Below, one piece after another: positions 8,644 to 15,979 of a DNA stretch of 21,629 bases. Position 1 is the first letter of the stretch, and each line of letters begins with the position of its first letter. The translations under genes were made by a program, and so were the position numbers. Under the pieces are notes generated by a model that was not told the origin of the DNA, made no database searches, and worked only from the letters and a program-made list of their open reading frames with translations. Source of the stretch: CBDVBL01 sp965555375 (lineage in GTDB: Bacteria; Zixibacteria; MSB-5A5; UBA10806); the NCBI GenBank assembly GCA_965555375.1, contig CBEWDL010000037.1:1-21629 (forward strand). The letters run 5' to 3'.

Positions 8644-9726
8644 TCAGGTCTCAGATTTTTGGCTAGCCTTGAAAGGAGCTTTTATTCTGTTTATAACAAT
8701 TCCAAGATCTTCCCCTATGGTGCTGTATGAGTCCGCCAGCTCTTTTTTGGTTGTCTGGGGGAAATACCACTCATATGCGACCCTGACGGCCACAATGCCG
8801 ACGCTAAATAGGGCCGCTCCGATTGTCATTAATATCAATAGCGCCGCTCGATTCGGGCCGGATTTTTTCAACGGCGGTTCCGCCCACTCGATAACGGTCA
8901 AACGAGGCGTTGATTTCTCCCTTTCCATGTCGGAGTTGGCCTTATACTGCATCAAGGTCAAGAGCAACTGCCGGTGAAAGAACACCTCCCTCGCCAGCCT
9001 CTCCATTTCCAGCTTCAACTGGGGATCATCCCCTTTGATATAATTGCGGTTGTTGGCCAGAAATTCAGTCTCTTTCTCCTCCGCTTCCTTTAGTTTGATC
9101 TTCTCCTCATCCAGTCTTTCCTGAAGATACTGTCCGACGCGATCCGCCATCGTTCTATCGAGTTCCTGTTTATTAAGATCCAATTGTCTGACGAAGGTAT
9201 TGGCTATTTGCGAACTCAGTTTCGGGGCCTTCGATTCCACCTTTACTGTAAGCACGCCCGTCTTCATGGCGAGGTTAAAGGACGCCATCGATCTGAGCTT
9301 GTTTCTAACCGTGTGAAGATCATCGGTTCGGAAAATCTCAAAGAGATTTCCCTTTACTCCTCTCTCAAGATCAAGATACTGATGCGCCAGCACGCTATCC
9401 ATTATCCGGTGCCCCTCCAGAAGATCTTTATAAAGCATACTCTCCATCGTCATCCAGGTATTAACTTTGGCGGCGAGGGCAAATTCCTGAGCAAAGGGAT
9501 TTATGGAGGCGGCTTGCCTGTCGGCAGGACTGCCAAAGATAGGTATCACTTTGGCAGAAGCTGTGTATCTATCGGGAGTTAAAACCAATACCGCGGTCGA
9601 AGCTATCGAAACAATAATTGTAAAAAGGTAGACCGACTTCCTTCGCTTTCTCAGTCTGTCCAGGACGTTATTTAGAAAACCAAAGTCGTTCTCTTCGCTC
9701 TTTCGCAAATACCTCATCTTAGACAT
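8644..9726 (-). CDS. Wzz-type polysaccharide chain-length / co-polymerase protein
   Basis: This 360-aa inner-membrane protein has the Wzz/PCP plan: a basic cytoplasmic N-terminus, TM1 at about residues 32-50, the post-TM strand YTASAKVIPIF, a long periplasmic coiled coil at about 185-260, the Pro-rich motif AEPPLKKSGPNRA (282-294), and TM2 at about 294-317. The C-terminal tail is about 40 residues and contains no Walker motifs, so there is no fused BY-kinase. Such proteins set glycan length or support export with a Wzy polymerase. It is the first gene of the three-gene polysaccharide operon. GAGG lies ten bases before the ATG, within a short direct repeat of CTATATCCT on the plus strand. Confidence 0.88.
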   Translation of the reverse strand: MSKMRYLRKSEENDFGFLNNVLDRLRKRRKSVYLFTIIVSIASTAVLVLTPDRYTASAKVIPIFGSPADRQAASINPFAQEFALAAKVNTWMTMESMLYKDLLEGHRIMDSVLAHQYLDLERGVKGNLFEIFRTDDLHTVRNKLRSMASFNLAMKTGVLTVKVESKAPKLSSQIANTFVRQLDLNKQELDRTMADRVGQYLQERLDEEKIKLKEAEEKETEFLANNRNYIKGDDPQLKLEMERLAREVFFHRQLLLTLMQYKANSDMEREKSTPRLTVIEWAEPPLKKSGPNRAALLILMTIGAALFSVGIVAVRVAYEWYFPQTTKKELADSYSTIGEDLGIVINRIKAPFKASQKSET

Positions 9727-10091
9727 ACATCTATATCCTCTATATCCTCCCGAATATTTACTCCAATCAAAAACTCTGCCACCTTGCGGCTTCGCTAACT
9801 TATTGGCCCATAACGAGGTCTGCTGTGCAGCCGCAACGCTGACAGGAAAGCTTTTCCCCCATTATGGAAATATCTTGCCTGAGCCCGAATCGGAGATACC
9901 GGGAGAGGCCGATCTCGAGATTCGGCATCCACCTGTGTCAGCGCTGCCGCACCGAGCGGCCCGATGACACACTTCAGGCCTTATCGAATTCTTATAACCT
10001 ATTGTATTATACGGCATTAACCGAATGGCACGGCCTTTGTTTTAATGATCGACGAGATTTGAAAACCAAATAACCAAACAAGGGAGGAATC
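9727..10091. other. divergent intergenic region at the strand switch
   Basis: These 365 bases separate the polysaccharide operon (minus) from the propeller gene (plus). I see no convincing gene. There is a near-perfect inverted repeat around TCTCGAGA at 9908-9926 (GCCGA/TCGGC arms with one extra T). A second, larger pair CCGAATC (9885-9891) / GATTCGG (9919-9925) competes with it. These could be an operator or a structured leader. A 69-codon open frame at 9864-10073 and a 42-codon frame on the other strand both contain a CxxC but lack ribosome-binding sites. Confidence 0.4.
9981..10010 (+). promoter_or_regulatory. weak candidate promoter for the propeller gene
   Basis: TTATCG (9981-9986), 18 bp and TATTAT (10005-10010) lie about 80 bases before the GTG start at 10092. 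The -10 is good and the -35 poor. Confidence 0.25.
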
Positions 10092-11177
10092 GTGAGAAAT
10101 CAAGGATCAATTGTGGCCATCATTGTCGTCTGCATGATAGGTCTGGTGGTCGTCCTGGTGGGCAGTCTCGCTAAAAAGCCGACAATCGTCGAAAGTCAAG
10201 CCATCGCCGACGATTTAGCCGCAACCGAGGCTTTAGTAGAATCCCAAGCCGAATATCATCCCGTGGTCAGCACCGTTCTGGTGGACGAGGGAAGGCTTGT
10301 AATCGGCGCCGGTGATGGTATCTATATCAAGCCCGGCCTGGATGATGAATTCGAGCCGGAGAAAAGGGAGCCCGGAGTCGAGTTCAAACATCTGAACGCT
10401 GTCCTGCCCATGGGCGACCACCGCTACGTTGCTGGCGACGGTCTCTATCTGCTCGACGATAACTACTCCATGTTGCTCGATGCTTTCGATTTCGGACAGC
10501 GAGTGTATGCCCTGATGGAATTCGGCGAGGGGATTCTGATCGGCACCGAGCAGGGGCTCTGGTATCACAGCGATCTTCCGCTCGATGAAGGCGGCGCGCC
10601 CGATACGCTTCTCAAAGGTAGTATCATCGTTACCGCGTTGGTCGAGGATCGGGGCGGTTTATGGGTCGGCACCCACGGCGACGGCCTCTACCGTTTCGAC
10701 GGCCGCAGCTGGCAGGAGAGGTTCTTAAAGCGCGATACGCTGATCTTTTCCTTCGTCAACGCCCTGGAGTATACCTACCCGTCCCTCTGGGTCGGCACCG
10801 ACGAGGCCATCTTTCGTTATGACGGCGGCGGGTGGGCGCAGATGTTCGTCAGCGACTCATCCGAGACCCACGATGTAACCTGTATCATGACCACACCGGC
10901 GGCCACCTATATCGGCACCGGCGCAGGCCTGCTGCGATATGCCGGGGACGAGCTGACCGAGGATGAGTTCTTCGAGGGTTCGGAGATCGTCGGCCTCTGC
11001 AGAAGCGAAAAAGGTGTGATCGTGGCCACGAGAGAGGATGGAATTTTCACCTACCAGGGAAAGGAGGAGATAGTTTCGCCGGAACAGCTGACTCCGCACA
11101 TTTTTGCTGCGGATGAACAAAATGAGATCATAGCCGAGACACTGCCCGAGGCAATCGCCGAGGGAACCGATTATTGA
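10092..11177 (+). CDS. membrane-anchored seven-repeat beta-propeller protein
   Basis: This 361-aa protein has one N-terminal membrane helix (residues about 7-25) followed by Lys-Lys, so it is either a bitopic anchor or an uncleaved signal. The rest forms seven copies of a propeller repeat of the two-component-regulator (Reg_prop) type: RLVIGAGDGIYI (68), RYVAGDGLYLL (111), GILIGTEQGLWYHS (147), GLWVGTHGDGLYRFDG (189), SLWVGTDEAIFRYDGG (231), ATYIGTGAGLLRYAG (271) and GVIVATREDGIFTYQG (308). Seven repeats match a closed propeller. No kinase, enzyme or DNA-binding domain is present. The GTG start has GGGAGG six bases upstream. The gene is single, with a terminator behind it. A role in sensing or protein contact outside the membrane is inference. 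Confidence 0.8.
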   Translation: MRNQGSIVAIIVVCMIGLVVVLVGSLAKKPTIVESQAIADDLAATEALVESQAEYHPVVSTVLVDEGRLVIGAGDGIYIKPGLDDEFEPEKREPGVEFKHLNAVLPMGDHRYVAGDGLYLLDDNYSMLLDAFDFGQRVYALMEFGEGILIGTEQGLWYHSDLPLDEGGAPDTLLKGSIIVTALVEDRGGLWVGTHGDGLYRFDGRSWQERFLKRDTLIFSFVNALEYTYPSLWVGTDEAIFRYDGGGWAQMFVSDSSETHDVTCIMTTPAATYIGTGAGLLRYAGDELTEDEFFEGSEIVGLCRSEKGVIVATREDGIFTYQGKEEIVSPEQLTPHIFAADEQNEIIAETLPEAIAEGTDY

Positions 11178-11239
11178 ACCACTATTAAGCAGGCGGTCGG
11201 GTCACCTAACCTAACCGCCAACTCGTGGCCACATCTATA

Positions 11240-11270
11240 GGGGCGAAGACAATTCGCCCCTTGATTTTTT
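11240..11270 (+). terminator. rho-independent terminator of the propeller gene
   Basis: A perfect 8-bp stem GGGGCGAA (11240-11247) / TTCGCCCC (11253-11260) with a 5-nt loop is followed by TTGATTTTTT. It lies about 60 bases after the stop at 11177 and insulates the array downstream. Confidence 0.85.
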
Positions 11271-11293
11271 ATTGGCGAAAATTGCGAATTATA

Positions 11294-11322
11294 TTGACAA
11301 CATATTATGGCATATCTATATT
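11294..11322 (+). promoter_or_regulatory. strong sigma-70-like promoter of the paralogue array
   Basis: TTGACA (11294-11299), exactly 17 bp, then TATATT (11317-11322). The predicted start is near 11329, giving a leader of about 50 nt that carries the small palindrome TGATG-A-CATCA and ends in GGAGGAGAG before the first ATG at 11382. This is the only clear promoter before the six-gene run A-F. Confidence 0.75.
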
Positions 11323-11381
11323 TTTATATGGTTAGGTGACATCTCTGCTGTGATGACATCAGCGGTCTATAGGAGGAGAGT

Positions 11382-12287
11382 ATGAGAACCTTAAGATTAA
11401 TACCCATTGCGGTATTATTGTGGCTAAATTCGGCTTTTCCCCAGTCCAACAAGATCGTTTTCGGCCCGCTGGAGGGGGATAATCCGGGGGTGTTGACAGT
11501 GCGCAACGGTGAGGATATCCAGATCGAGATGTGGGTGCGGACTGATCCCGAGAATCCGACCCCTGTTGTCGCAGTATGCCATGGTTTGATATCTGAAAAT
11601 ATGATTATAGTGGAGCGAAATGGAATAGACCCTGAGCCCTATTATGATTCACCACCCTGGGAGCAGGTTTGGGTGGATGGCCCGTACACACACGATTCTG
11701 CCGACAACTATCCAATACCGCAAGGGTACACATGCGAAATGCAGGTCGCTTTATGGTGCATATTTTTTCCTTGTTTCAATCCCCTGGACACTCAGGGAGA
11801 ATGGGATTACTACGGGGCCTTCTTGATGACCTGCAATACGGATGTTCCGATTGATGATACGTATTATCCCCTTTCGATAGGCTGGTATCCCCACAGCGGC
11901 CAGGGAACCTTCTGGGCTTTTGCAACGCCTCCCGGTGGCGGGGTCGTGCCCGAGCAATCATACTGCGGGCTGTATGTGGAGTCAAATGTTTGCTCTTACA
12001 TTCCCGGAGACTGCGACCACAACGGCACGCCGCTGGAGCTCAATGATGTCCTGGCCATCATCGGGTTTTACAGGGGCACAATCGAGCCATATTTATGTGA
12101 ATGCGGTACCGATCCTGTAATATATAACTTCGCGGCCACTGCCGATCCGAATGGCAACTGTATACCCAATGAACTCAACGATGTCGTCACCGAGATCGGA
12201 GCCTATCGCGGTTCTGATACTGTCTCCGGCTGCCCCGACTGCCCGGGCTCGGGCCCATTGGTCATCGGTGAAAACAAAAATAGATAA
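11382..12287 (+). CDS. secreted dockerin-like paralogue A
   Basis: This is the first gene of the array, 301 aa. A signal peptide covers residues 1-21 (cleavage near SAFPQ/SNK). Residues 22-200 form the family domain: SNKIVFGPLEGD, EMWVRTDP, GEWDYYGAFLMTCNTD, GWYPHSGQGTFWAF and PPGGGVVPEQ. The middle part (about 60-135) varies among copies and here holds a C-x4-C pair (126, 131). Residues 207-280 hold two dockerin-like repeats: GDCDHNGTPLELNDVLAI (from 209) and ADPNGNCIPNELNDVV (from 254), each ending in YRG, with Asp/Asn at loop positions 1, 3, 5 and 13. The tail is SGCPDCPGSGPL. The repeats are expected to bind calcium and dock partners outside the cell. No sorting domain, membrane anchor or catalytic motif is visible. 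The linker (YVESNVCSY) matches copy C. Confidence 0.85.
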   Translation: MRTLRLIPIAVLLWLNSAFPQSNKIVFGPLEGDNPGVLTVRNGEDIQIEMWVRTDPENPTPVVAVCHGLISENMIIVERNGIDPEPYYDSPPWEQVWVDGPYTHDSADNYPIPQGYTCEMQVALWCIFFPCFNPLDTQGEWDYYGAFLMTCNTDVPIDDTYYPLSIGWYPHSGQGTFWAFATPPGGGVVPEQSYCGLYVESNVCSYIPGDCDHNGTPLELNDVLAIIGFYRGTIEPYLCECGTDPVIYNFAATADPNGNCIPNELNDVVTEIGAYRGSDTVSGCPDCPGSGPLVIGENKNR

Positions 12288-12297
12288 GGGGGATAAT

Positions 12298-13212
12298 ATG
12301 AAAAAGCTGCTGTTGATAATATTTATAATCTCATTTGTGGCATCATCGGCTTTCGCCCAATCCAACAAAATAGTCTTCGGCCCGCTGGTGGGGGATGACG
12401 CGGGGGTATTGACCGTGCATAACGGTGAGGCTATCGGTATTGAGATGTGGGTGCGAACGGATCCCGATAATCCCAGCGGTGTTGTTGGCATGGCGCACTT
12501 CTTGCTCTCTGAGGATTTCATTATAGCGGACCGACATGGTATGGATATTGAATATCCTTATGATTCATGGTGGCAGGTTTGGGTGGACGGACCTTTTGTC
12601 CACGATCCAGACGATGCTTATCCCATTCCAGAAGGCTGGACCTGTGAAATTCAAGCGGCTTTTGGATGCGTGGATTTTCGACCAGATGATTGCGATTCTC
12701 TCAATACTCAGGGAGAGTGGGATCTTTACGGGACTTGGCTGATGGTTATCAATACCGGAATTCCGAGAGGCGAAACATATTATCCATTTGATACGGGTTG
12801 GTACCCCCATAGCGGACAGGGAACGAGCTGGTCTTTTAATGCGCCACCTGGTGGCCATATCATACCTGAGCAAGATTACTGCGGGCTGTACTTTGAACCG
12901 GATACCTGCATATATATTCCGGGCGATGTCAACCGCAACGGAGCCTCTTTAGAGCTTGCCGATGTCCTGGCCATGATCGCCAGCTACAGAGGTATAGTGG
13001 AGCCTTATTATCTGTGTCAATGCAGCGAAGATCCTCCCATCTTCGATTTCGCCGCCACCGCTGACCCTAACGGCAACTGCATACCGAACGAGCTCAACGA
13101 TGTCGTCACCGAGATCGGAGCTTATCGCGGTTCTAATACGGTCTCCGGCTGCCCCGATTGCCCCGGGTCGGGGCCATTGTTGAATGAAGAAAAGGGCAAA
13201 CATGGACAATAA
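12298..13212 (+). CDS. secreted dockerin-like paralogue B
   Basis: The product is 304 aa. The ATG at 12298 is chosen because AAGGGGGA precedes it and a clear signal peptide follows (MKKLLLIIFIISFVASSAFA/Q). The open frame continues upstream into gene A, but that extension is another frame of A's coding sequence. The family domain spans residues 22-200, with a variable-region Cys pair at 124 and 132. The dockerin-like module begins YIPGDVNRNGASLELADV (from 206) and its second loop is ADPNGNC. Here the linker is of the YFEPDTCIY type shared with D and E. The DNA at 12928-13134 is identical to part of D. The last residues (LLNEEKGKHGQ) differ from the LIG(E/Q)-x-K-x-R ending of A, C, D and E. 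Confidence 0.85.
   Translation: MKKLLLIIFIISFVASSAFAQSNKIVFGPLVGDDAGVLTVHNGEAIGIEMWVRTDPDNPSGVVGMAHFLLSEDFIIADRHGMDIEYPYDSWWQVWVDGPFVHDPDDAYPIPEGWTCEIQAAFGCVDFRPDDCDSLNTQGEWDLYGTWLMVINTGIPRGETYYPFDTGWYPHSGQGTSWSFNAPPGGHIIPEQDYCGLYFEPDTCIYIPGDVNRNGASLELADVLAMIASYRGIVEPYYLCQCSEDPPIFDFAATADPNGNCIPNELNDVVTEIGAYRGSNTVSGCPDCPGSGPLLNEEKGKHGQ
12928..13134 (+). repeat. 207-bp block identical to part of gene D
   Basis: This stretch of gene B, from the GTC codon of GDVNRNG to the TTCT of the GSN codons, matches 14782-14988 of gene D base for base. Outside it the copies differ at once (GAT/GAC before, AAT/GAT after). It covers both dockerin-like repeats. Confidence 0.9.
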
Positions 13213-13236
13213 ATTGATACGTAACGAGGCGGAAAT

Positions 13237-14142
13237 ATGAAAAAGCTACTCTGGATAATACTGGTAATCTCGCTTATGGCACCATCAGCCTTCCCCCAAT
13301 CCAACAAAATCGTCTTCGGCCCGCGGGTGGGAGATGATGCGGGGGTTTTGAGAGTGCACAACGGGGAGAATATCGGAATTGAACTGTGGGTGCGGACAGA
13401 TCCGGATAATCCGGCTTATATTGCAGCAGTAATTCATCCGCTGATGTCAGAAGACTATATAATCGCAATTCGGAATGGTGTTGAGATGGATCCGGATTAT
13501 GCCTGGCGAGCATGGGACGTTTGGCTCGAAGGCCCATATATACATAACCCGGATGACAATTTCCCTATTCCAGAAGATCATACGGTTGAAATACACTGTG
13601 GCATGGTTACTCCCTTTGACCCCTTCCCGTGGGATTTTCTCAATACAGAGGGGGAATGGGATTGTTACGGTTGTTTCTTAATGACTTGCAATATCGACAT
13701 CCCGACCGAGCATCAATTCTACCCATTTGCCGAAGGATGGTACCCACACGACGGACAGGGAACCCTCTGGGCATTTAATTGGCCCCCCGGAGGCTCTATT
13801 GTCCCTGAACAATCTTACTGCGGGCTGTATGTGGAGTCAAATGTTTGTTCTTACGTCCCCGGCGACTGCGACCATAACGGCACACCGCTGGAACTCAACG
13901 ATGTCTTGGCCATGATCGGGTTTTACAGGGGCACAATCGAGCCATATTTATGTGAGTGCGGTGAAGATCCGCCCGTCTACAACTTCGCGGCCACCGCAGA
14001 TCCCAACGGCAATTGCATACCTAATGAGCTTAACGATGCTGTAACCGAAATCGCCGCCTACCGGGGAACCATGACCGCCTCCGGCTGCCCCGACTGCCCC
14101 GGCTCGGGGCCGTTGCTCATCGGAGAAAACAAAGCTAGATAG
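13237..14142 (+). CDS. secreted dockerin-like paralogue C
   Basis: The product is 301 aa with a signal peptide at residues 1-21 (SAFPQ/SNK). The family domain is very close to that of D: both have PLMSEDYIIAIRNGVEMDPD, NPDDNFPIPEDHTVEIH and TPFDPFPWDFLNTEGEWD. The variable-region Cys pair is reduced to a single Cys (121), and extra Cys occur at 143 and 146 (WDCYGCF). The C-terminal module is instead of the A type (YVESNVCSYVPGDCDHNGTP, LCECGEDPP). The gene therefore joins a D-like front with an A-like back. The second dockerin-like repeat reads DPNGNCIPNELNDAV, followed by SGCPDCPGSGPLLIG. It lies 24 bases after B, with a GAGGCGGA ribosome-binding site. Confidence 0.85.
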   Translation: MKKLLWIILVISLMAPSAFPQSNKIVFGPRVGDDAGVLRVHNGENIGIELWVRTDPDNPAYIAAVIHPLMSEDYIIAIRNGVEMDPDYAWRAWDVWLEGPYIHNPDDNFPIPEDHTVEIHCGMVTPFDPFPWDFLNTEGEWDCYGCFLMTCNIDIPTEHQFYPFAEGWYPHDGQGTLWAFNWPPGGSIVPEQSYCGLYVESNVCSYVPGDCDHNGTPLELNDVLAMIGFYRGTIEPYLCECGEDPPVYNFAATADPNGNCIPNELNDAVTEIAAYRGTMTASGCPDCPGSGPLLIGENKAR

Positions 14143-14151
14143 GGGGAAATT

Positions 14152-15060
14152 ATGAAAAGGCTTTTTTTCGCAACATTAATCTTGACTTTTAGCATCGCAA
14201 TAGCCTCCGCCCAATCCAACAGGATCGTCTTTGGCCCGCTGGAGGGTGATGATGCTGGAATCTTGACGGTGCATAACGGCGAGGACATAGAGATTGAGAT
14301 GTGGGTGCGGACAGATCCGGATAATCCGGCTTACATTGCAGGAGTAATTCATCCGTTGATGTCAGAAGACTATATAATCGCGATTCGGAATGGCGTTGAG
14401 ATGGATCCGGATTATGCCTGGCGAGGCTGGGAGGTTTGGCTAGATGGCCCATATACACATAACCCGGATGACAATTTCCCTATTCCAGAAGATCATACGG
14501 TTGAAATACACTTAGCCATTGTTACTCCCTTTGACCCGTTCCCATGGGATTTTCTCAATACAGAGGGAGAATGGGATCGCTACGGTTGTTTCTTAATGAC
14601 ATGCAATACCGACATCCCGACCGAAAATCAATTCTACCCATTTTCGGAAGGATGGTACCCACACGACGGACAGGGAACCCTCTGGGCATTTGATTGGCCT
14701 CCCGGAGGTACTATTGTCCCGGAGCAGTCTTACGGTGGGCTGTATTTTGAATCGGATACCTGTATTTACATCCCGGGTGACGTCAACCGCAACGGAGCCT
14801 CTTTAGAGCTTGCCGATGTCCTGGCCATGATCGCCAGCTACAGAGGTATAGTGGAGCCTTATTATCTGTGTCAATGCAGCGAAGATCCTCCCATCTTCGA
14901 TTTCGCCGCCACCGCTGACCCTAACGGCAACTGCATACCGAACGAGCTCAACGATGTCGTCACCGAGATCGGAGCTTATCGCGGTTCTGATACGGTCTCA
15001 GGCTGCCCCGACTGCCCCGGCTCGGGGCCGTTGCTCATTGGACAAGACAAAGAGAGATAA
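14152..15060 (+). CDS. secreted dockerin-like paralogue D (mosaic)
   Basis: The product is 302 aa. The signal peptide differs from its neighbours (MKRLFFATLILTFSIAIASA/Q). The family domain is nearly the same as in C, but the variable region has no cysteine, and the otherwise conserved YCGLY is YGGLY. From FESDTCIYIPGDVNRNGASL onward it is of the B type, with 207 bp identical to B (14782-14988). It thus appears to be a recombinant of a C-like front and a B-like back, with the switch around the YGGLYFE linker. Both dockerin-like loops and the SGCPDCPGSGPLLIG tail are intact. It starts nine bases after C, behind TAGGGGGAAATT. Confidence 0.85.
   Translation: MKRLFFATLILTFSIAIASAQSNRIVFGPLEGDDAGILTVHNGEDIEIEMWVRTDPDNPAYIAGVIHPLMSEDYIIAIRNGVEMDPDYAWRGWEVWLDGPYTHNPDDNFPIPEDHTVEIHLAIVTPFDPFPWDFLNTEGEWDRYGCFLMTCNTDIPTENQFYPFSEGWYPHDGQGTLWAFDWPPGGTIVPEQSYGGLYFESDTCIYIPGDVNRNGASLELADVLAMIASYRGIVEPYYLCQCSEDPPIFDFAATADPNGNCIPNELNDVVTEIGAYRGSDTVSGCPDCPGSGPLLIGQDKER
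14782..14988 (+). repeat. 207-bp block identical to part of gene B
   Basis: This is the partner of 12928-13134. Perfect identity over 207 bp next to only moderate similarity in the front halves of the genes indicates recent gene conversion or unequal exchange. Confidence 0.9.
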
Positions 15061-15069
15061 GGGGGAAAT

Positions 15070-15969
15070 ATGAAAAAGCTACTCTGGATAATAGTGATAA
15101 TCTCATCTATGGCATCATCAGCCTTTGCGCAGTCCAACAAGATCGTCTTCGGCCCGCTGGAGGGAGATGATGCGGGAGTATTGACCGTTCATAATGGCGA
15201 GGATATAGAGATTGAGATGTGGGTGCGGACAGACCCGGCGAATCCCGCCCGCATCGTAGGCTTTACTACCGGCCTGATGTCAGAAGATGAAATTATTGCT
15301 GAGAGGAACTGTGCCGTGTTTGACCCTGATTTTTATCAGTTATGGGATACTATCAGCTGCGACGGCCCTTTTGGTCACGATCCGGATGATTACTTTCCTA
15401 TACCTGAGGGTTATACGTGTGACTGGATAAGTGCCTTGTGTTGGTCTGTTGACTGCACAGGCCTTGATACCAACGGAGAATGGGACTACGCCGCCTCGTT
15501 CATGATGACATGTAATACAGATGTCCCAACCGACGAAACCTATTATCCGTTCACAGATGGTTGGTGGCCTCACAGTGGCCAGGGAACCGCCTGGTCATTT
15601 GACGTACCACCTGGTGGTAGCGTGATACCGGAACTGGACCATTGCGGGCTCTATTTTGAGCCGGATACCTGCATATATATTCCGGGCGATGTCAATCGCA
15701 ACGGGGCGCCCTTAGAGCTTGCCGACGTCCTGGCCATGGTCTCCAGCTATAGAGGTTTAGTGGAACCCTATTATTTGTGTCAATGCAGTGAGGATCCTCC
15801 CATTTTCGATTTTGCGGCAACGGCCGACCCCAACGGTAATTGTATCCCCAATGAACTCAACGATGTCGTCACCGAGATCGGTGCTTATCGCGGTTCTGAT
15901 ACGGTCTCCGGCTGCCCCGATTGCCCCGGCTCCGGGCCATTGCTCATCGGACAAAACAAAGATAGATAA
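15070..15969 (+). CDS. secreted dockerin-like paralogue E
   Basis: The product is 299 aa with a signal peptide at residues 1-20 (SSAFA/Q). The family domain is closest to F: both have IIAERNCAV, CDGPF and a Cys pair in the variable region (here C124-x4-C129). Extra Cys occur at 81, 97 and 117, so several disulfides are possible in an exported protein. The C-terminal module is the B/D type (YFEPDTCIYIPGDVNRNGAP, LCQCSEDPP, ADPNGNCIPNELNDVV) with tail SGCPDCPGSGPLLIG. It differs from B and D at many synonymous positions, so it was not part of the recent exchange. It starts nine bases after D behind TAAGGGGGAAAT and is followed ten bases later by F. Confidence 0.85.
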   Translation: MKKLLWIIVIISSMASSAFAQSNKIVFGPLEGDDAGVLTVHNGEDIEIEMWVRTDPANPARIVGFTTGLMSEDEIIAERNCAVFDPDFYQLWDTISCDGPFGHDPDDYFPIPEGYTCDWISALCWSVDCTGLDTNGEWDYAASFMMTCNTDVPTDETYYPFTDGWWPHSGQGTAWSFDVPPGGSVIPELDHCGLYFEPDTCIYIPGDVNRNGAPLELADVLAMVSSYRGLVEPYYLCQCSEDPPIFDFAATADPNGNCIPNELNDVVTEIGAYRGSDTVSGCPDCPGSGPLLIGQNKDR

Positions 15970-15979
15970 GGGGGAGAAT

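Larger units (their letters stand above)
11201..11340. repeat. 11-bp inverted repeat pair bracketing terminator and promoter
   Basis: GTCACCTAACC at 11201-11211 is the exact reverse complement of GGTTAGGTGAC at 11330-11340. The pair encloses the terminator of the propeller gene and the promoter of the paralogue array. The right copy begins at the predicted transcription start. Function is unknown. Confidence 0.6.

Noticed and set aside
9864..10073. 69-codon frame with a CxxC, and a 42-codon minus-strand frame also with a CxxC
   Set aside because: Neither has a ribosome-binding site or resemblance to a protein I know; they lie in the divergent promoter region with palindromes.
12151..12297. 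Upstream extension of gene B (open frame from 12151)
   Set aside because: It reads gene A in another frame; the GGGGGA site and the signal peptide place the start at 12298.
15788..15979. Upstream extension of gene F (open frame from 15788)
   Set aside because: It overlaps gene E in another frame; the ribosome-binding site and signal peptide place the start at 15980.
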